Shown piece by piece: positions 1 to 7,252 of a stretch of 15,951 nucleotides of DNA. The position numbers were made by a program, and so were the translations under genes. This DNA is from Prevotella sp. UBA3208 (GTDB taxonomy: Bacteria; Bacteroidota; Bacteroidia; Bacteroidales; Bacteroidaceae): NCBI GenBank assembly GCA_002363695.1, contig DEWO01000075.1:1-15951 (forward strand), given 5' to 3'. Position 1 is the stretch's first letter, and the number at the start of each line of letters is the position of its first letter. The notes under the pieces are model-generated. The model was not told the DNA's origin, ran no database searches, and worked only from the letters and a program-made list of their open reading frames with translations.

Positions 1-25
1 AAAAAGACAACTTTCGTTCGTAAAA

Positions 26-54
26 TATGCACAATTTATGGGGTGTTGTGCATA
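26..54. promoter_or_regulatory. 9-bp perfect inverted repeat upstream of the acpP promoter
   Basis: TATGCACAA (26-34) and TTGTGCATA (46-54) form a perfect 9-bp inverted repeat around an 11-base centre. It lies about 25 bases upstream of the acpP -33 element, so it could be an operator for the fatty-acid operon or for a divergent gene left of the window. It could also be the terminator of an upstream + strand gene, but the nearest T-run (64-69) begins ten bases past the stem, which is far for intrinsic termination. Only the symmetry is seen; the role is inferred. Confidence 0.4.
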
Positions 55-79
55 AACGGGTGCTTTTTTCTTCTAAAAA

Positions 80-111
80 TTTGCGTAATTCCATAAAAAT
101 GTGTTACTTTG
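80..111 (+). promoter_or_regulatory. Bacteroidetes-type promoter for acpP
   Basis: TTTG at 80-83 and TTACTTTG at 104-111 are separated by 20 bases. They match the Bacteroidetes housekeeping promoter (TTTG, about 19-21 bases, TAnnTTTG) with one mismatch in the -7 box. Transcription would begin near 118, leaving a leader of about 70 bases before the acpP start at 188. The promoter would drive acpP and, by read-through, fabF and rnc. Confidence 0.6.
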
Positions 112-187
112 CACCCGCTTAGCCGCCATTTTTGGTTGGCAGTCATTAAAGAGAAATCATTTTATTAACATTTTAAAGAAGAAAATT

Positions 188-424
188 ATGTCAGAAATTG
201 AAAGCAAAGTAAAAGCAATTATCGTAGACAAGCTCGGTGTAGACGAAGCAGAAGTTAAGCCCGAGGCAAGTTTCACCAATGACCTGGGTGCTGACTCACT
301 GGATACCGTAGAGCTCATCATGGAGTTCGAGAAGGAGTTCGGTATCTCTATCCCCGACGACAAGGCTGAGAAAATCGGTACTGTTGGCGACGCTATCGCT
401 TACATCGAGGAGAACGCAAAATAA
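188..424 (+). CDS. acpP: Acyl carrier protein
   Basis: This 78-residue acidic protein is the acyl carrier protein of type II fatty-acid synthesis. It carries growing acyl chains as thioesters on a 4'-phosphopantetheine arm in the cytoplasm. The attachment serine is Ser37 in the motif [10 protein letters not shown], followed by the conserved acidic helix II (EFEKEFG) that docks partner enzymes. The length is typical of the family. I chose the ATG at 188 because the protein then begins MSEIESKV, as AcpP proteins usually do, and because an A-rich leader (AAAGAAGAAAATT) precedes it. The in-frame extension back to 101 would start inside the promoter. The partner gene fabF follows, which is standard for Bacteroidetes. 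Identification is near certain. Confidence 0.97.
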   Translation: MSEIESKVKAIIVDKLGVDEAEVKPEASFTNDLGADSLDTVELIMEFEKEFGISIPDDKAEKIGTVGDAIAYIEENAK

Positions 425-434
425 TATTTGTTAG

Positions 435-531
435 GATTGAAGAATTGAAGGTTTGAAAAATTGAAGTTCTGGCTTCATGCTATTTTTCTTCAATTTTTCA
501 ATTCTTCAATTTTTCAATTCTTCAATTTTTC
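435..531. repeat. 8-bp-periodic inverted repeat element in the acpP-fabF spacer
   Basis: The right arm (488-530) is a tandem array of the 16-mer CTTCAATTTTTCAATT, about 2.7 copies. It can be read as alternating 8-mers CTTCAATT and TTTCAATT. The left arm (435-466) holds four 8-mers in the opposite orientation, AATTGAAG-like. A 14-bp perfect stem forms between 453-466 and 488-501 around a 21-base loop. Almost the whole 115-base spacer is made of this element. It may act as a weak attenuator or an mRNA 3' stabiliser that lets acpP be made in excess over fabF. It may also be a dispersed intergenic repeat. The structure is visible; the role is inferred. Confidence 0.8.
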
Positions 532-539
532 TTTTAATT

Positions 540-1802
540 ATGGAATTAAAAAGAGTTGTAGTAACAGGTATGGGTGCCGTTACGCCTTTGGGTAATACTC
601 CTGAGGAGACTTGGGAGGCCATGTTGGCTGGTAAGAGCGGTGCTGCACCTATTACCCTTTTCGACGCTTCCAAGTTCAAGACCCAGTTTGCCTGCGAGGT
701 AAAGGGCTTGGACGTCAATGCCTATATTGACCGCAAGGAGGCTCGCAAGATGGACCGCTACACCCAGTTGGCCATTATTTCTGCCATGCAGGCTGTCGGC
801 GACAGCGGCATGAATCTGGAGGCCGAGGACAAGAACCGCATCGGTGTTGTCTATGGTGTAGGTATCGGCGGTATCAAGACCTTCGAAGACGAGGTTACTT
901 ATTATGGTGCCCATCGTGAGGATGGTCCCAAGTTCAATCCTTTCTTCATCCCGAAGATGATAGCCGACATCGCTGCAGGTCAGATTTCCATCATGTATGG
1001 TTTCCATGGTCCCAACTATATTACGTCGTCTGCCTGTGCCTCGTCGTCGAACGCGCTGGCTGACGCCTTCAACCTGATACGCTTGGGCAAGGCCAACGTC
1101 ATAGTCGCCGGTGGTGCCGAGGCTGCCATCTGTGAGTCGGGCGTGGGCGGTTTCAACGCCATGAAGGCCCTGTCTACCCGCAATGACGAGCCTGAGAAGG
1201 CCAGCCGTCCGTTCAGCGCCAGCCGTGATGGTTTCATCATGGGCGAGGGTGCGGGCTGTCTGATTCTTGAGGAGCTAGAGCACGCTAAGGCCCGTGGTGC
1301 CAAGATTTATGCTGAGATGGTTGGTGCCGGCATGAGTGCCGACGCTCACCACATCACAGCCTCTCACCCCGAGGGACTGGGTGCCAAGCTGGTGATGCAG
1401 AACGCGCTGGAAGATGCTGGCATGAAGCCTGAGGACATTGACTACATCAACGTACATGGTACGTCGACGCATGTGGGTGATATCTCAGAGGCCAAGGCCA
1501 TCAAGGACGTCTTCGGTGATGCAGCCTACAAGCTGAACATCTCATCTACCAAGTCGATGACAGGTCACCTGCTGGGTGCTGCCGGAGCTGTTGAGGCTAT
1601 GGCTACCGTGCTGGCTGTCCAGAATGACATCGTTCCTCCCACCATCAACCACGAGGAAGACGACAAGGACGAGGAGATTGACTACAACCTCAACTTCACC
1701 TTCAACAAGGCCCAGAAGCGCGAGGTTCGTGCCGGACTCTCGAACACCTTTGGTTTTGGTGGTCACAATGCCTGCGTAGTATTCCGTAAGTATGTGGGCT
1801 GA
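540..1802 (+). CDS. fabF: 3-oxoacyl-[acyl-carrier-protein] synthase II
   Basis: This 420-residue thiolase-fold condensing enzyme joins malonyl-ACP to a growing acyl-ACP in fatty-acid elongation, in the cytoplasm. The Cys-His-His triad is visible: Cys166 in SSACASSSN, His306 in NVHGTST and His343 in MTGHLLGAAG, with Lys338 just before the last. The C-terminal glycine-rich motif NTFGFGGHNA is present. Length is typical (E. coli FabF is about 412). The ATG at 540 gives the standard MELKRVVVTGMG start; the longer frame back to 477 would translate the spacer repeat. One small oddity is HGTSTHVGD where most FabF proteins have HGTSTP, a single-base difference (CAT versus CCT). The gene lies between acpP, which supplies its substrate carrier, and rnc, which overlaps its 3' end. 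Identification is very secure. Confidence 0.97.
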   Translation: MELKRVVVTGMGAVTPLGNTPEETWEAMLAGKSGAAPITLFDASKFKTQFACEVKGLDVNAYIDRKEARKMDRYTQLAIISAMQAVGDSGMNLEAEDKNRIGVVYGVGIGGIKTFEDEVTYYGAHREDGPKFNPFFIPKMIADIAAGQISIMYGFHGPNYITSSACASSSNALADAFNLIRLGKANVIVAGGAEAAICESGVGGFNAMKALSTRNDEPEKASRPFSASRDGFIMGEGAGCLILEELEHAKARGAKIYAEMVGAGMSADAHHITASHPEGLGAKLVMQNALEDAGMKPEDIDYINVHGTSTHVGDISEAKAIKDVFGDAAYKLNISSTKSMTGHLLGAAGAVEAMATVLAVQNDIVPPTINHEEDDKDEEIDYNLNFTFNKAQKREVRAGLSNTFGFGGHNACVVFRKYVG

Positions 1803-2814
1803 TAACATTATTGACAGCATAAAGCTCCCTTTCCGTAAGGAGAAGGAGCTTTTTTCTGCTCTTTACAATATTCTGGGTTTCTATCCCCATGATATCAATG
1901 TCTATAAGCAGGCCCTGTTGCACAAGAGCTTAGGGCGTCGCAACGAGAAGGGACGTCCCATCAACAACGAGCGTCTGGAGTTTCTGGGTGACGCCATCCT
2001 GGATGCAGTGGTAGGCGACATCGTCTATCGTCACTTTGGGGGTAAGCGCGAGGGGTTCCTCACCAATACGCGCTCCAAGCTGGTGAGCCGCAATACGTTG
2101 GGTAAACTGGCTCAGGAAATGGGTATAGACCATCTTATCAAGTCGTCAGACCATAGCACGTCACACAACAGCTACAAGAACGGCAATGCCTTCGAGGCAC
2201 TGGTGGGGGCTATCTATCTGGACAGGGGCTACAATGCCTGTATGCGTTTTATGGAGAAGCGCATCTTGGCACAGGTGATTAATATTGACAAGGTGGCCTA
2301 TAAAGAAGTCAACTTCAAGTCGAAGCTGTTGGAGTGGAGCCAGAAGAATCGTGTCCGTCTGGAATTTCGTGAACTCAATCAGAAGAAGGACGAAAGCACG
2401 GGCAGTCCGGTCTTCACCACTCAGATATTCATAGAAGGTGTTGAAGGCTGTACGGGTACAGGCTACTCCAAGAAGGAGAGTCACCAGAACGCTTCCAAGG
2501 ACACGCTGCAGCGACTGCGCCGGGAACCTCAGTTCATTGATGCCATCTTTGGCGCCAAGGCCGATCGTACCAAGATGGAAGAAGAACCAGTGATGTGCGT
2601 TCCAGACTTGGAGAAAGAGCAACAGGACTTTATCATAGAGCAACCCAAGGAAGAAGTGGTACAGGGCAAATCAGCCAAAGCCGTTGAGAGAGAGCGCCCA
2701 TCCAAGGATTTTGACGAGGAGATGACCCTTGATGACATCTCTGCCATCCCACGCGAAAAGACGCGCGAGGAAATCATTGCGGAGGCCGAGGCCGCTGCTT
2801 TTTCAGAAGAATAA
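1792..2814 (+). CDS. rnc: Ribonuclease III with acidic C-terminal extension
   Basis: RNase III cuts double-stranded RNA, for example in rRNA precursors and antisense duplexes. The catalytic domain (about 20-155) carries the signature NERLEFLGD at 59-67, with Glu63 and Asp67 as metal ligands, and Glu135 in the second cluster. Residue 132 is Asn, where E. coli has the metal-site Asp114; I believe this is common in Bacteroidetes. A double-stranded RNA-binding domain spans about 172-247. Residues 248-340 form an extra, highly charged, probably disordered tail, making the protein 340 residues against about 226 in E. coli. The ATG at 1792 overlaps the fabF stop by 11 bases, suggesting translational coupling. 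The acpP-fabF-rnc order is typical of the phylum. The tail's function is unknown. Confidence 0.95.
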   Translation: MWADNIIDSIKLPFRKEKELFSALYNILGFYPHDINVYKQALLHKSLGRRNEKGRPINNERLEFLGDAILDAVVGDIVYRHFGGKREGFLTNTRSKLVSRNTLGKLAQEMGIDHLIKSSDHSTSHNSYKNGNAFEALVGAIYLDRGYNACMRFMEKRILAQVINIDKVAYKEVNFKSKLLEWSQKNRVRLEFRELNQKKDESTGSPVFTTQIFIEGVEGCTGTGYSKKESHQNASKDTLQRLRREPQFIDAIFGAKADRTKMEEEPVMCVPDLEKEQQDFIIEQPKEEVVQGKSAKAVERERPSKDFDEEMTLDDISAIPREKTREEIIAEAEAAAFSEE

Positions 2815-2821
2815 CGCTATG

Positions 2822-2851
2822 AAAAGGGCTGGAGCTGTTCCGGCTCTTTTT
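2822..2851 (+). terminator. Intrinsic terminator after rnc
   Basis: A 12-bp stem (2822-2833 with 2839-2850, two G-U pairs) closes a 5-base loop. Its 3' arm runs into T residues at 2847-2851, followed by AT-rich DNA. The core is GGGCTGGA paired with TTCCGGCTC. It begins 7 bases after the rnc stop and should end the acpP-fabF-rnc transcript, separating it from the next promoter about 55 bases on. Confidence 0.85.
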
Positions 2852-2904
2852 ATATTATTATATAAAAAATCGTAAATTATTTCTGCGATAACAAAGTTTA
2901 TGTT

Positions 2905-2912
2905 TATCTTTG
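2905..2912 (+). promoter_or_regulatory. -7 box of a promoter for the GH3 operon
   Basis: TATCTTTG at 2905-2912 matches the Bacteroidetes -7 consensus TAnnTTTG exactly and is followed by CACC, as in the acpP promoter. It lies just after the rnc terminator and 22 bases before the ATG at 2934, so the leader is very short. The -33 element near 2882 is poor (TCTG). It probably starts the six-gene run up to 9935. Confidence 0.65.
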
Positions 2913-2933
2913 CACCTTGATAATTATTGCGTG

Positions 2934-4427
2934 ATGAACATAACAGGATTAATTAGACATATATTTGTCCCCCGAATGAGGGAACTGGAAAAGCACCAGA
3001 CGGGTGGCGAACTGTTGCAGCGTCAAGTGTTGGCCCACTTGTTGCGAGAGGCCAAAGACACGGAGTATGGTCGTGAACACGGCTTTGCCACCACCAAAGG
3101 GTATGAGGATTTCGTAAGGTTCAATGCTGTGAACACCTACGAGGAACTGAAGGGCCAGATAGACCGTATGCGGCACGGCGAGAGCGATGTGCTGTGGCCT
3201 GGCAGGGTGAAGTGGTATGCCAAGTCGAGCGGCACCACCAACGACAAGTCGAAGTTCATCCCTGTCAGCAGGGAAGGTCTGCAGAAGATTCACTATGCAG
3301 GCGGCTACGACTCGGTGGCTGTCTACTTGCGGAACAATCCGAAGTCACGACTCTTTGACGGACGGGCCCTGATATTGGGAGGCAGTCATGCTCCCAACTA
3401 CAACTTGCCTGACTCGCTGGTGGGCGACCTGTCAGCTATCCTGATTGAGAACATCAACCCGTTGGCCAATCTGGTGCGTGTGCCCAAGAAGGAAACGGCA
3501 CTGTTGCAGGACTTTGAGGTGAAGCGTGAGCGTATTGCCCGCGAGGCCATGAACAAGAACGTGACCAACATCAGCGGCGTACCCTCGTGGATGCTCAGCG
3601 TGCTGAACTGCATGATGGAGCTGACAGGCAAGACCCATCTGGAAGAGGTTTGGCCAAACCTGGAAGTATTCTTCCACGGAGGAGTGGCCTTTACTCCGTA
3701 CCGCAAGCAGTACGAAGAACTGATTACGTCGCCCAAGATGCACTATATGGAGACCTACAATGCCTCAGAGGGCTTCTTCGGTTTGCAGGACGATCCGACA
3801 GACAAGTCAATGCTGCTGATGCTGGACTACGGTGTGTTCTATGAGTTCCAGCCGATGGACGGTGGTGAGATAGTGCCGTTGTGGGGTGTCGAGAAGAACA
3901 AGAACTATGCCATGATAATCTCTACCTCGTGTGGGTTGTGGCGCTATATGATAGGCGATACCGTTCGCTTCACATCTACCAACCCCTATAAGTTCATCAT
4001 TTCCGGACGTACCAAGAGCTTCATCAACGCCTTTGGCGAAGAGCTCATCGTGGATAATGCAGAGCAGGGCTTGGCCTATGCCTGCGAACAGACAGGTGCC
4101 GAGGTGCTGGAGTATACGGCAGCCCCAGTCTTCATGGATGCCAATGCCAAGTGCCGTCACCAGTGGCTCATCGAGTTTGCCCGTCAGCCTCAGGACCTTC
4201 AGCAGTTTGCCCGTCTGTTAGACCAGAAGCTGCAAGAGGTGAACAGTGACTACGAAGCAAAACGCTATAAGGATATCACCCTGCAACCCTTGGAGATAGT
4301 CAAGGCCAAGCCGGGATTGTTTAACGAGTGGCTGAAGCTGCAAGGCAAGCTGGGCGGACAGCACAAGGTGCCCCGTCTGAGCAATACGCGCGAACAGTTG
4401 GAACAGCTATTGACACTGAACAAATGA
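2934..4427 (+). CDS. GH3 family acyl-acid-amido synthetase-like protein
   Basis: This 497-residue protein belongs to the GH3 family (PF03321). Plant members adenylate carboxylic acids such as indole acetate or jasmonate and join them to amino acids. The adenylate-forming motifs are present: a P-loop-like AKSSGTTNDKSK (about 102-113), YNASEGFFG (about 279-287), and a later block STSCGLWRYMIGDTVRF, where the Asp would bind the nucleotide ribose. Bacterial GH3 proteins are common in Bacteroidetes but their substrates are not established. I chose ATG 2934 because the longer frame would begin on a TTG inside the -7 box. The stop overlaps the next start (ATGA at 4424-4427). The family call is strong; a specific substrate cannot be assigned. 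Confidence 0.88.
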   Translation: MNITGLIRHIFVPRMRELEKHQTGGELLQRQVLAHLLREAKDTEYGREHGFATTKGYEDFVRFNAVNTYEELKGQIDRMRHGESDVLWPGRVKWYAKSSGTTNDKSKFIPVSREGLQKIHYAGGYDSVAVYLRNNPKSRLFDGRALILGGSHAPNYNLPDSLVGDLSAILIENINPLANLVRVPKKETALLQDFEVKRERIAREAMNKNVTNISGVPSWMLSVLNCMMELTGKTHLEEVWPNLEVFFHGGVAFTPYRKQYEELITSPKMHYMETYNASEGFFGLQDDPTDKSMLLMLDYGVFYEFQPMDGGEIVPLWGVEKNKNYAMIISTSCGLWRYMIGDTVRFTSTNPYKFIISGRTKSFINAFGEELIVDNAEQGLAYACEQTGAEVLEYTAAPVFMDANAKCRHQWLIEFARQPQDLQQFARLLDQKLQEVNSDYEAKRYKDITLQPLEIVKAKPGLFNEWLKLQGKLGGQHKVPRLSNTREQLEQLLTLNK

Positions 4428-6367
4428 AGAAGCTACTCTATATTCTTATTGCACTCTGTGCCGTTATGTCGTGTGCCCGCATGGGTACGCCCGATGGAGG
4501 ATGGTATGATGACGATCCTCCGCGCGTCATAGGTTCCTCACCTGCAGAACGGGATACGAACGTCACCACCAAGAAGATAACCATCTACTTCGACGAGTAT
4601 ATCAAGCTGGAGAACCCCACAGAGAACGTAATGGTTTCGCCCCCTCAGCTGGAGACTCCTGAAATCAAGGCTGCAGGCAAGAAGATAGTGGTAGAGTTGC
4701 AGGACAGCCTGAAGCCCAATACCACCTATACCATTGACTTCAGCAATGCCATCTCGGATAATAACGAGGGAAACCCGATGGGTAATTATGCTTTTACCTT
4801 CTCGACCGGCGAGAAGATTGATACCTTCGAGGTGGCAGGCAACGTCATTGACGCCAGCAATCTGGAGCCCGTCAAGGGTATTTCAGTCGGATTATACAAT
4901 AATCTGTCTGACACCGTTTTCCGTAAGGAGCCTTTGATGCGTATCGGACGTACTGACAGTCATGGACGCTTTGTCATCAAGGGTGTGGCTCCTGGCGAAT
5001 ACAGAGTCTATGCGTTGCAGGACCTTGATGACAACTATCATTTCAGCCAAAAGAGTGAGATGATAGCTTTCAGCCAAGAAACCTTCAAGCCGACGGCAGG
5101 TCCCGATATACGTCAGGACACCATCTGGCGCGACACGCTGCACATTGACAACATTGTACGCGTGCCCTTTACCCATTTCTATCCGGACAATATCGTACTG
5201 CTGGCTTTCCAGGAGAAACAGACGGACCGCTATCTGATTAAGACTGAGCGTCAGGATGCCAACAAGATTGGTGTCTACTTCAGTTATGGCAACGAGCAGC
5301 TGCCCGTCATCCGAGGACTGAACTTCGCTGCCGACTCTGCTTTTGTGCTGGAGGCTTCAGAGAAGAAAGACACGCTTACCTACTGGCTTCGTGATATCAC
5401 ACTGGTGAACAACGACACGTTGTCCATCGAAATGGAATACCTGATGACAGACAGCACAGGCACACTGGTCAGTCAGAAGGACACGATGGAGCTGGTGGCC
5501 AAGACACCCTATGCCAAGCGGTTGAAGCAGAAACAGAAGGAGTACGAGGAGTGGCAGAAGGAGCAGGAGAAGAAGAAAAAGCGTGAAGAGAAATACGACA
5601 GCATTTATCCTGTCAAGCCGCTGGAACCACAATATCTGGTACCCAAGTCAATGAATCCCAATAGTATAGTCACCATTGAGATGCCCACACCATTGGAGAA
5701 ACTCGACACGGGGGCTATCCACCTTTATACCAAGATAGACTCCCTGTGGTACAGGGCACCGTTTAAGTTTGAACAAGTCAAGGGCAAGCTGCGACAATTT
5801 CAGATGGTGGCCGAATGGCGGCCGGACACAGAATACAGCCTGGAGCTTGACACGCTGGCATTCACTGACATCTATGGACTGTCCTCAGCCCCCCACAAGC
5901 AGGGCATCAAGGTGAAGTCGCTCGACGAGTTTGCCACCCTGGAATTACAGTTGAGTGGCATTGCCGACACTTCCATCGTGGTGGAACTGCTGGACAAGAG
6001 TGATAAGACGTTGAAGCAGGTGAGGGCAGGCCGCGACCATGCTGCCACTTTCTTCTATATAGATCCAGGGACCTACTATGCCCGTGCGTTTACAGACAGA
6101 AACGGAAATGGTGTCTGGGATACTGGCTGCTACGATGATGACAGGCAGCCTGAGGATGTCTACTACTATCCGCGCGAGATAGAGTGTAAGGAGAAGTTTG
6201 ACGTGACGCTGACCTGGAACGTGAATGACAAGCCTCGCAACCAGCAGAAACCTGCCGAGCTCGTCAAGCAGAAACCGGACAAGGAGAAGAAGAAACTCAT
6301 GAACCGTAATGCCGAGCGAGCCAAACAGCTGGGTATAGAATATGTGAAAAAACAAATGGTCAAGTAA
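4424..6367 (+). CDS. Ig-like domain lipoprotein (SbsA Ig-like, Bacteroidetes type)
   Basis: This 647-residue protein is an envelope lipoprotein. A signal peptide ends in the lipobox VMSC, with Cys17 as the lipidation site. Residues about 32-128 resemble an SbsA-type Ig-like domain (SSPAERDTNV, then FDEYIKL and PNTTYTIDF, ending in FTFSTG). Residues about 135-200 resemble a carboxypeptidase-regulatory-like beta sandwich (GRFVIKGVAPGEYRVYAL). A very charged helical stretch lies at 364-392 (KQKQKEYEEWQKEQEKKKK). Near the end DRNGNGVWDTG (558-568) looks like a calcium-binding loop. The C-terminus is rich in Lys. The ATG at 4424 shares four bases with the upstream stop, which indicates coupling; the frame extends further upstream, but only this start gives the lipoprotein signal. 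Function is unknown; a structural or binding role at the cell surface is inferred. Confidence 0.85.
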   Translation: MKKLLYILIALCAVMSCARMGTPDGGWYDDDPPRVIGSSPAERDTNVTTKKITIYFDEYIKLENPTENVMVSPPQLETPEIKAAGKKIVVELQDSLKPNTTYTIDFSNAISDNNEGNPMGNYAFTFSTGEKIDTFEVAGNVIDASNLEPVKGISVGLYNNLSDTVFRKEPLMRIGRTDSHGRFVIKGVAPGEYRVYALQDLDDNYHFSQKSEMIAFSQETFKPTAGPDIRQDTIWRDTLHIDNIVRVPFTHFYPDNIVLLAFQEKQTDRYLIKTERQDANKIGVYFSYGNEQLPVIRGLNFAADSAFVLEASEKKDTLTYWLRDITLVNNDTLSIEMEYLMTDSTGTLVSQKDTMELVAKTPYAKRLKQKQKEYEEWQKEQEKKKKREEKYDSIYPVKPLEPQYLVPKSMNPNSIVTIEMPTPLEKLDTGAIHLYTKIDSLWYRAPFKFEQVKGKLRQFQMVAEWRPDTEYSLELDTLAFTDIYGLSSAPHKQGIKVKSLDEFATLELQLSGIADTSIVVELLDKSDKTLKQVRAGRDHAATFFYIDPGTYYARAFTDRNGNGVWDTGCYDDDRQPEDVYYYPREIECKEKFDVTLTWNVNDKPRNQQKPAELVKQKPDKEKKKLMNRNAERAKQLGIEYVKKQMVK

Positions 6368-6395
6368 AGAGTAAAAAAAATAAAATAGTAAAACG

Positions 6396-7241
6396 ATGAT
6401 GATACATAATAATAGTAATAGGGCAAAGGGTTGGGTAAGAAGTTTTTTACTTCTTTACCTTTTCACCTTTTTGCCTTTCAACGCCTCGGCCCAATGTGGC
6501 ATTGAGAATACAGCCTTCAAGTCAGGCGAAATCCTGAGCTATGACCTCTATTTCAACTGGAAGTTTGTCTGGGTTAAGGTAGGCACGGCATCCATGTCTA
6601 CCGTACAGTCCAACTACCGAGGACAAAAAGCCTTCCGTAGCAGTCTTATCACCCGAGGCAACAGCCAGCTGGACAATGTGTTTGTCATGCGTGACACCTT
6701 GTTGTGCTACACCGATCTCGACCTGGCTCCCCTCTATTTCCGCAAGGGTGCCCGCGAGGGAGACCGTTACTATGTGGACGAGCTGTGGTACACGTATCCC
6801 AATTCCAACTGTCACCTGAAGATGCATCGCATAGACCATGATGGAGAGGTGCACTGGAAGGAGGCTGAGTACAAGGACTGCATCTATGACATGATGAGTA
6901 TTTTCCTTCGTGCACGTAACTTTGACGCTGAAAAACTCAAGGTTGGCGAGAATATCCCCATGCCCATCAGCGATGCACGCCACCTGACCAATTCCTGGTT
7001 GAAGTACACAGGCAAGACCACGCTGAAGATGAAGAACAACAACGAGAAGTATCGTTGTCTGACCTTCTCGTTCATAGAGCGGGAAGACGGGAAGAACCAT
7101 GAGCTGATTCGTTTCTATATCACCGACGACAAGAATCACATGCCTGTCCGTCTGGACCTTTTCCTGTCCTTCGGTTCTGCCAAGTGCTATCTGTCCGGTT
7201 ACAAGGGATTGCGCAACCCCATGGAGTCGAAGGTTAAATAG
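6396..7241 (+). CDS. DUF3108 domain-containing exported protein
   Basis: This 281-residue protein resembles the DUF3108 family (PF11306), whose members are predicted beta-rich envelope proteins of unknown function. The N-terminus has a signal peptide with hydrophobic core SFLLLYLFTFLPF and a likely cleavage after NASA (residue 32), giving a periplasmic mature protein. Supporting motifs are GEILSYDLYFNWKFVWVKVGTAS near the mature N-terminus and a late block with FYITDDKNHMPVRLDL, a typical DUF3108 ending. It starts 28 bases after the lipoprotein stop; two adjacent ATGs (6396, 6399) are possible starts. The signal-peptide coding DNA is unusual because it is part of a repeat-like hairpin at 6421-6482. 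Its pairing with the upstream lipoprotein suggests a shared envelope role, but this is inference. Confidence 0.82.
   Translation: MMIHNNSNRAKGWVRSFLLLYLFTFLPFNASAQCGIENTAFKSGEILSYDLYFNWKFVWVKVGTASMSTVQSNYRGQKAFRSSLITRGNSQLDNVFVMRDTLLCYTDLDLAPLYFRKGAREGDRYYVDELWYTYPNSNCHLKMHRIDHDGEVHWKEAEYKDCIYDMMSIFLRARNFDAEKLKVGENIPMPISDARHLTNSWLKYTGKTTLKMKNNNEKYRCLTFSFIEREDGKNHELIRFYITDDKNHMPVRLDLFLSFGSAKCYLSGYKGLRNPMESKVK
6421..6482. repeat. Hairpin with 8-bp pyrimidine repeats inside the DUF3108 signal-peptide code
   Basis: GGTAAGAAGT (6434-6443) pairs with ACTTCTTTACC (6449-6459), with one bulged T. The right side continues as five imperfect 8-mers: TTTTTTAC, TTCTTTAC, CTTTTCAC, CTTTTTGC and CTTTCAAC (6443-6482). 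A partial outer match exists between GGCAAAGGG at 6422 and the later CTTTTTGCC. The architecture resembles the element between acpP and fabF. Here it is translated, and it encodes the hydrophobic core of the signal peptide. Confidence 0.6.
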
Positions 7242-7252
7242 GAGTTTGTACG

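Noticed and set aside
26..69. Intrinsic terminator at the left edge
   Set aside because: The T-run starts ten bases past the stem and the stem is AT-rich, so I list it only as an inverted repeat.
101..187. Longer acyl carrier protein starting upstream of 188
   Set aside because: It would begin within the promoter and add residues absent from AcpP proteins.
435..531. CRISPR array or coding start of fabF at 477
   Set aside because: The repeat period is 8 bp with no unique spacers. The upstream extension of fabF would translate this repeat, whereas ATG 540 gives the standard FabF N-terminus.
2910..2933. Upstream TTG start for the GH3 protein
   Set aside because: The codon lies inside the -7 box TATCTTTG, so it would not be transcribed from that promoter.
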